Assembly (NCBI RefSeq): GCF_023856365.1
Contig: NC_064534.1
Span: 7,522,536-7,586,535 of the forward strand
Source of the DNA: Brienomyrus brachyistius
Lineage: Eukaryota; Chordata; Actinopteri; Osteoglossiformes; Mormyridae
Length of the DNA stretch: 64,000 nt
Direction of reading: 5' to 3'
Part shown: in pieces, positions 59,138-64,000 of the stretch
Numbering within the stretch: the first letter of the stretch is position 1
Layout of the letters: each line of letters opens with the position of its first letter
Position numbers and translations under genes: made by a program
Notes under the pieces: model-generated
Databases searched by the model: none
What the model saw: the letters and a program-made list of their open reading frames with translations, nothing else
Told to the model about the DNA's origin: nothing

Positions 59138-59228
59138 TACACTCAGTGGCAGAAAAAGTTAAGCACCCTCAAGTAGTAGTCCGATGGATGTAATTTGGGA
59201 GACGTGCAGACCAGTGATGGGTATGTAA

Positions 59229-60740
59229 ATGATTCGATTTGCAAGGAGCTGGTCGTCTAGTCACCAGACACAGAGGACGCCTCGAAGACGCATTCGACAG
59301 CATTACCAGCACTTGACGGAGTTCGATAGGGGGGCATTGTGGGTTTGTGTGAGGCTGGGTGGTCAGATCGTGCAACTGCCCGGCATGTGGGGCCTGCAGG
59401 TGTCACGGTTGCGCATTGGTTCCAACATGGGGCACGTGAGGGTACTCACACACGGCGTGAAGCTTCCGGTTGTCCAAGACAGACCACACCAGAGGATTGT
59501 TGTATTGTGTGCCGAGGATTACAGAACCTCATGACATCTGTGCCTGCCATCCGGACACAGGTACTGGACTCTCTACAACATCCTGTGTCATCCTGCACCG
59601 TGTCTCGACGACTGGCATCAGCGGACTATGGGTTCACCATCCCCTGCATAGGCTGCCGTTAACACCAGCACAGAGACGGCTGTGTTTGGAGTGGTACCAT
59701 AACTGGGAAGCATGGACTGATGACATGCGGCGTCGTACCATCAGCGATGAGTCTCGGTTCTGCATGGCCACAGATGACCAACGTGTGCCTGTATGATGGT
59801 GCCAAGGGGAGAGGACCGATCCTGCCAATGTTGTGGAGAGACACACTGGTGTTACTCCTGGCATCATGGTGTGGGAGCCATAGGGTATGACGTCATGGTG
59901 TGGGGAGCCATAGGGTATGACGTCATGGTGTGGGGAGCCATAGGGTATGACATCATGGTGTGGGGAGCCATAGGGTATGACGTCATGGTGTGGGGAGCCA
60001 TAGGGTATGACGTCATGGTGTGGGGAGCCATAGGGTATGACGTCATGGTACGGGGAGCCATAGGGTATGACGTCATGGTACGGGGAGCCATAGGGTATGA
60101 CGTCATGGTACGGGGAACCATAGGGTATGACTTCATGGTGTGGGGAGCCATAGGGTATGACGTCATGGTGTGGGGAGCCATATGGTATGACGTCATGGTG
60201 TGGGGAGCCATAGGGTATGACGTCATGGTGTGGGGAGCCATAGGCTATGACTTCATGGTGTGGGGAGCCATAGGCTATGACATCATGGTGTGGGGAGCCA
60301 TAGGGTATGACATCATGTTATGGGGAGCCGTAGGGTATGACTTCAGGTCATCTCTGGTAGTGATTAAGGGAACCCTGACGGCACAGCGCTACGTCAGTGA
60401 CATCCTGCATCCGCATGTCTAACACTTCCTGAGACAGCACAATGAAAGGATCTTTCGACAAGACAATGCCCGTACATACAGGGCACATGTGTCTCTGGGC
60501 TGCCTGCATCATGATGAGGTCCTCCAGTGGCCAGCCAGGTCCCCCGATCTTTCCCCAGTCGAACATGTGTGGGATCAGCTCAGACATCAACTCAGACCTA
60601 GTGCCAGTCTGCAGGATCTCGAGGGCCAGTTACAACAGCTCTGGGCCAACTTCAGCTGAGGATACAACAGCTATACGACTCCCTTCTGCATCGTATTGCC
60701 GCATGGAGGTGCCACACCCTACTGACATGGGACCAACAGT
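59229..60740 (+). pseudogene. Tc1-like transposase pseudogene with internal tandem expansion
   Basis: Relic of the DDE transposase that would cut and paste the element. Fragments in shifting frames give, in order: a helix-turn-helix region (RRRIRQHYQHLTEFDRG, then LCEAGWSDRATARHVG), PLTPAQRRLCLEWYHNWEAW, and ISDESRF (first catalytic Asp). Next comes the expanded VMVWGAIGYD array, then SSLVVIKGTLTAQRY, RQDNAR (second Asp) and WPARSPDLSPVEHVWDQLR (the Glu of DD34E). At least three frameshifts and in-frame stops separate these pieces, so no functional protein is expected. The catalytic residues themselves are still readable. Confidence 0.92.
59866..60345 (+). repeat. 30-bp minisatellite inside the transposase relic, 16 units
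   Basis: The unit begins TAGGGTATGACGTCATGGTG and ends TGGGGAGCCA. Sixteen units run in exact 30-base register from 59881, plus a partial copy before. Translated it is GAIGYDVMVW repeated, an in-frame multiplication of the transposase motif MVWGAI-x-YD. Ten units hold the perfect palindrome TGACGTCA. Confidence 0.97.
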
Positions 60741-61039
60741 GTGCCCATCCTGCCAACTCTCATGTCCATTTGATCTGACATAATCATTGCAATACAGTCA
60801 CATGACTTTTCACCATGTGCAGATTCATTTCATTTCCACCACTCTGGGTGCTTAACTTTTTTTGTCACTGAGTGTGTATATATATAGATAGAGAGAGAGT
60901 GTACATGCTCTTCAAGCCCTATAAGCAACTATCCTGTCAATGCTGTGATGGGCCTGTCAGGCATTTTCCTAATTGCTTTAGAAGCCACTGAGTTACTCAC
61001 TTCTGAAAACAGTTTAATTGAGTCCCTGTCAGCCGCCTG

Positions 61040-61400
61040 CCGTTTACCGTGTCACCGGTGTGACGCCTCGTGAGCACAGCGATGTCGCGAGACTCGTGAT
61101 GCGGATGTAGCCCGGCACTCCGACACTGCACCTTCTAAAATCGGCGCGCCGTCTCGCGAAAGGGCCGCTGTTCTACCTAATTTACAGTTTTTCCACCATT
61201 TGGAAAAAACGGGAAGAAGGAGAAGCACGGAGCAAACGCGGCGCCTGAGGGAGGTGCGTGTCGCTCAGCGGGGCGAGCAGATGGCGGCGCGGATCCGGCT
61301 AGGGGACGGGGCGCGGTGCCGAGGGCCCCCCGCCGAGACGTGGCAGAGCGGCGATCGCCGCGCATGGCGGCAGCGTCCTCTGTGCTGCGAGCCGCCTCCT
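61040..61400. promoter_or_regulatory. CpG-rich block, possible promoter / CpG island
   Basis: Dense CpG and GC, including ggcgcgccg, cggcgcgga, gcggcgatcgccgcgc and two ATGGCGGC words, in an otherwise AT-rich flank. Short open frames exist on both strands (for example MAAASSVLRAASSLLLVHYT from about 61364), but none is recognised. It could be the 5' end of a gene or non-coding RNA, or an orphan island. Confidence 0.45.
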
Positions 61401-63649
61401 CTTTGCTGCTGGTGCATTATACCTGCATCCCAGACCCTCCCCCCACACAAAAAAAAAATAGGCAAGCCATGCAAACTTGGGGAGCACCCCCAGTAGAGAA
61501 ACATTTAAGGTGCTTCAGAATTGTTATCTACATCCTTGGCTTCATTTAAAACTGTTTACTAATCAAATACCAAAGAACGAGAGTCGGCCAGCCTGGGACA
61601 AAGGCTCTCAGCCCGAGTGACAATGGGACCCGACCACAAGCTGGACCGGGGAACCGCTCAGCCACCAATCATTTGTACACCACCATCGGGCCGCGGGAGG
61701 AGCTCCTAATGAATCGCAGCATTGTCTGAGGGACATGAAAAGCAATGATGATCAAAAGCTGCACCGCCACGGTAACCTTGTGGTAAACTCCTCCCTATTT
61801 GTGTCCCCCCCTGTTCCACACACTCCATATTGACGCTGCGGAGTTCCGGATGAACAGATAGACCCCCGTGTTGTTGGTTTGAGCCGTCTCCGAACCCCAG
61901 CATCAGCCTTGGCTAAACAGAAGACGAGCAGGAGGAAGGCATTGGGGGGGGGGGGGGGATGCTCAGTGCTCGGCTGTGTGAGCTTGCTGCTGGAGTAGGA
62001 AGGACTGTTTCTCCTCCAGCGGAACTGCAAAGCACGCAGGCTGCAATTAGAGCTCCTGTCTGCGAGAACAGCAAGCTTTACATTCACCAAGGTGGAGGAA
62101 ATGGAAGGAATATCGAAACATTTCCTGTGAGGTGATGTTCGCGACATTGTGGGTAATATCTCAGCCTCCCAAAATCTCCATCAGGCCTTAATGCAAAACA
62201 CAGCTTGTTTGGTTCTGATGACATGAACAAGGCTCAGTGAAATATTAGAATCCTATTATGACATTCTGTAGACAGCACCTGTAATTCAGAAGCTGCCTCT
62301 GATTGCTATATGGACTTGGACTGTGACAGCTGCAATAGCCGGATCTCCATGGGACTCTGCCCTGCCTCTTTCAGTAATATCCCATCGTTAATAGATGGTT
62401 TACTTGTACCTGGCTTCTCCCTGGACATTGTCCCTCGTCCTTTCAGGGGCTTCCCCACCCCATTAGGGTGACTGAGCATCGTAACACTCCTCCTCTTAAA
62501 GCCAGCTGCTCCTAGACCGTCCCCCAGGGGGCGAGAGTGGACCACCAGACGCCCGACCATGGCGCCTTTGGTCTTGACGGCGGCGGTTCTCCGTCTCCAT
62601 TGTGGGCGTGTCTGGACTTGAAAGGAAGGATCGGCAGCGGCAGGATCCGGAGGGGCTTCTGCCCACAGCGGGGGTCTCCGGGGGATGGTGGAATTAGCAC
62701 GCTGGCCCTCCTGTCGATCTGCGCGGCTGCAAGCCGATGCTCCGCGTTCTGCGTTACCTCCTGCATTGTTTGCGTAATTACACTGAAATGACAGTATAAA
62801 AACACACCGTATAATCATCCGCTGCTTTTAGTGTAGGTGGGTATAATTCTTTGGTCCCCAGGGGGGAAATTACTGAAATTACTTAGTGCTGGTCTTATTC
62901 TGCTCTTTCCCTGGAGGTAAGATGATTTACGAAGTTTTTGACATGGTGCTGTCAGCTGGCGGAGGAAGGCTTTTCTGTGAGATCAGTCCTTAAAAGCCGT
63001 CACCCGTGTCAGAATAACTTAAGTCAGTCGGCTGTCATTGCGGCAGCACAAGCTATACTGGAAAGAAAGGGTGGACAGACACCTTTCCGGATGAGTCACG
63101 CTCTGACAGGTATTACGTTCAACGGTACAGCTGAAGTTCCCCCTCTAGGATCTGAATCTAGAACCTGTAGTTGCTCTATTGCAGTTCCCTTAGTAATAAC
63201 CGAGGTTTAAATGGCAATAAGCAGGTCGCTGCTGTATCTCTTAGCTGCTAACTCACTGCTGTGGCCTCATTAGTGAATATGTAATCGGGAACTCAAGGGG
63301 GTCCTGCTCTTCTCTGGAAGTTCCATCAATCACAGTCGCTTCCAGTCGCTTGCAGCTGGCTGACCCTTCATAAGCTCAGCATTCCAGCATAACAGGAGAC
63401 TAAAGCGACAGCATCCACTGGCCCAGAACTGCATTACTATCAGCCTACGGATAGACCCCAAACGCCCCGTGGAAGGGTGATACCGTGGAGATGACCTACG
63501 AATGCTAACACTGTGGGTGCAGACTTCGCTCTGTCACCTTACATAGGCTGACGTGGAGAGCTGATTTAGCAATGGACTTTGGCTTTGACCTTGACCACCA
63601 TCTACATCTTGCATTTAGCAAGCAATCCCACTCCCCTTTTTTATAATGT
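61401..63649. other. flanking sequence, no gene recognised
   Basis: No protein domain, RNA gene or repeat family is recognised. It includes a G run at 61944-61957. Frames of up to 170 codons occur but overlap frames on the opposite strand and have no splice-supported continuation. Confidence 0.5.
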
Positions 63650-63803
<154 letters not shown>

Positions 63804-63885
63804 ACAACACACCCATGTAATGCACCTTGGGGTGATACTGTTGTGAAAGGTGCTATATAAAAATAAGTTGAATTGATTTTAAATT
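63804..63885 (+). mobile_element. 3' tail of a fish SINE/LINE-type repeat
   Basis: The sequence CACCTTGGGGTGATACTGTT through GTGCTATATAAAAATAAGTT and GAATTGATTTT resembles the widespread fish interspersed-repeat tail (GGTGCTATATAAATAAA-TTGAATTGA). It directly abuts the (TTCT)n array. The 5' part is not recognised. Confidence 0.6.
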
Positions 63886-64000
63886 TAAATGTTCCCAGTT
63901 CTGGCCGACCCCACATGAACCAAAGCCAGGAAATCATAGTGAGGAAGTGAAAGACTAACCTTTGACCTTGGCGTTAAGCAGCGAGGGTCTAATCTCAGGG

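Larger units (their letters stand above)
59138..60876 (+). mobile_element. Tc1-like DNA transposon, decayed
   Basis: Bounded by inverted terminal repeats: left TACACTCAGTGGCAGAAAAA followed by GTTAAGCACCC; right, in reverse complement, CACACTCAGTGACAAAAAAA followed by GTTAAGCACCC. TA dinucleotides flank both sides, the Tc1/mariner target. The length of about 1.74 kb includes roughly 0.48 kb of internal tandem repeat, so the original was near 1.3 kb, a usual size. It lies downstream of commd10. Confidence 0.93.

Overview
The window is nuclear DNA of a vertebrate, most likely a teleost fish. It has small exons with GT-AG introns, abundant (CA)n repeats and minisatellites, Tc1- and hAT-type DNA transposons, and a fish-type tRNA-like SINE. 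The species cannot be named from the sequence alone. Three protein genes are supported, all spliced, and most of the window is intron.

Layout: (1) Positions 1-12330 hold the 3' part of ap3s1 (AP-3 adaptor sigma subunit, + strand). Exons 2-6 are present; exon 1 (about 23 codons) lies upstream. The five exons join in frame to the last 170 residues, and a canonical AATAAA follows. (2) On the - strand, 21211 down to 15530, is a four-exon major facilitator gene of the sodium-dependent glucose transporter 1 (NaGLT1, MFSD4B) type, 491 aa, convergent with ap3s1. (3) On the + strand, 21805-57841, is a complete seven-exon commd10 (198 aa), head to head with the transporter across about 0.6 kb that must hold both promoters. 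Its fifth intron is about 31 kb and makes up almost half of the window. (4) Positions 57842-64000 lie downstream of commd10: a decayed Tc1 transposon (59138-60876), a CpG-rich block near 61.05-61.4 kb, and a (TTCT)n array followed by a fish SINE-type tail.

The genes do not form a pathway. AP3S1 acts in endosome-to-lysosome-related-organelle sorting, COMMD10 in the Commander/CCC endosomal recycling complex, and the transporter at the plasma membrane. From general knowledge, human AP3S1 and COMMD10 are neighbours on chromosome 5 while MFSD4B is on chromosome 6, so the transporter's position here differs from human.

The most unusual material is repetitive. A 30-bp minisatellite of 16 units has expanded in frame inside a Tc1 transposase relic, and ten of its units carry a perfect TGACGTCA. 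A 66-bp array of about 34 units is open in both directions. A 31-bp and a 43-bp array repeat ATTGG or CCAAT motifs. A 126-bp hAT foldback element has an exact 8-bp target duplication. No CRISPR array, rRNA, tRNA or convincing viral gene was seen.
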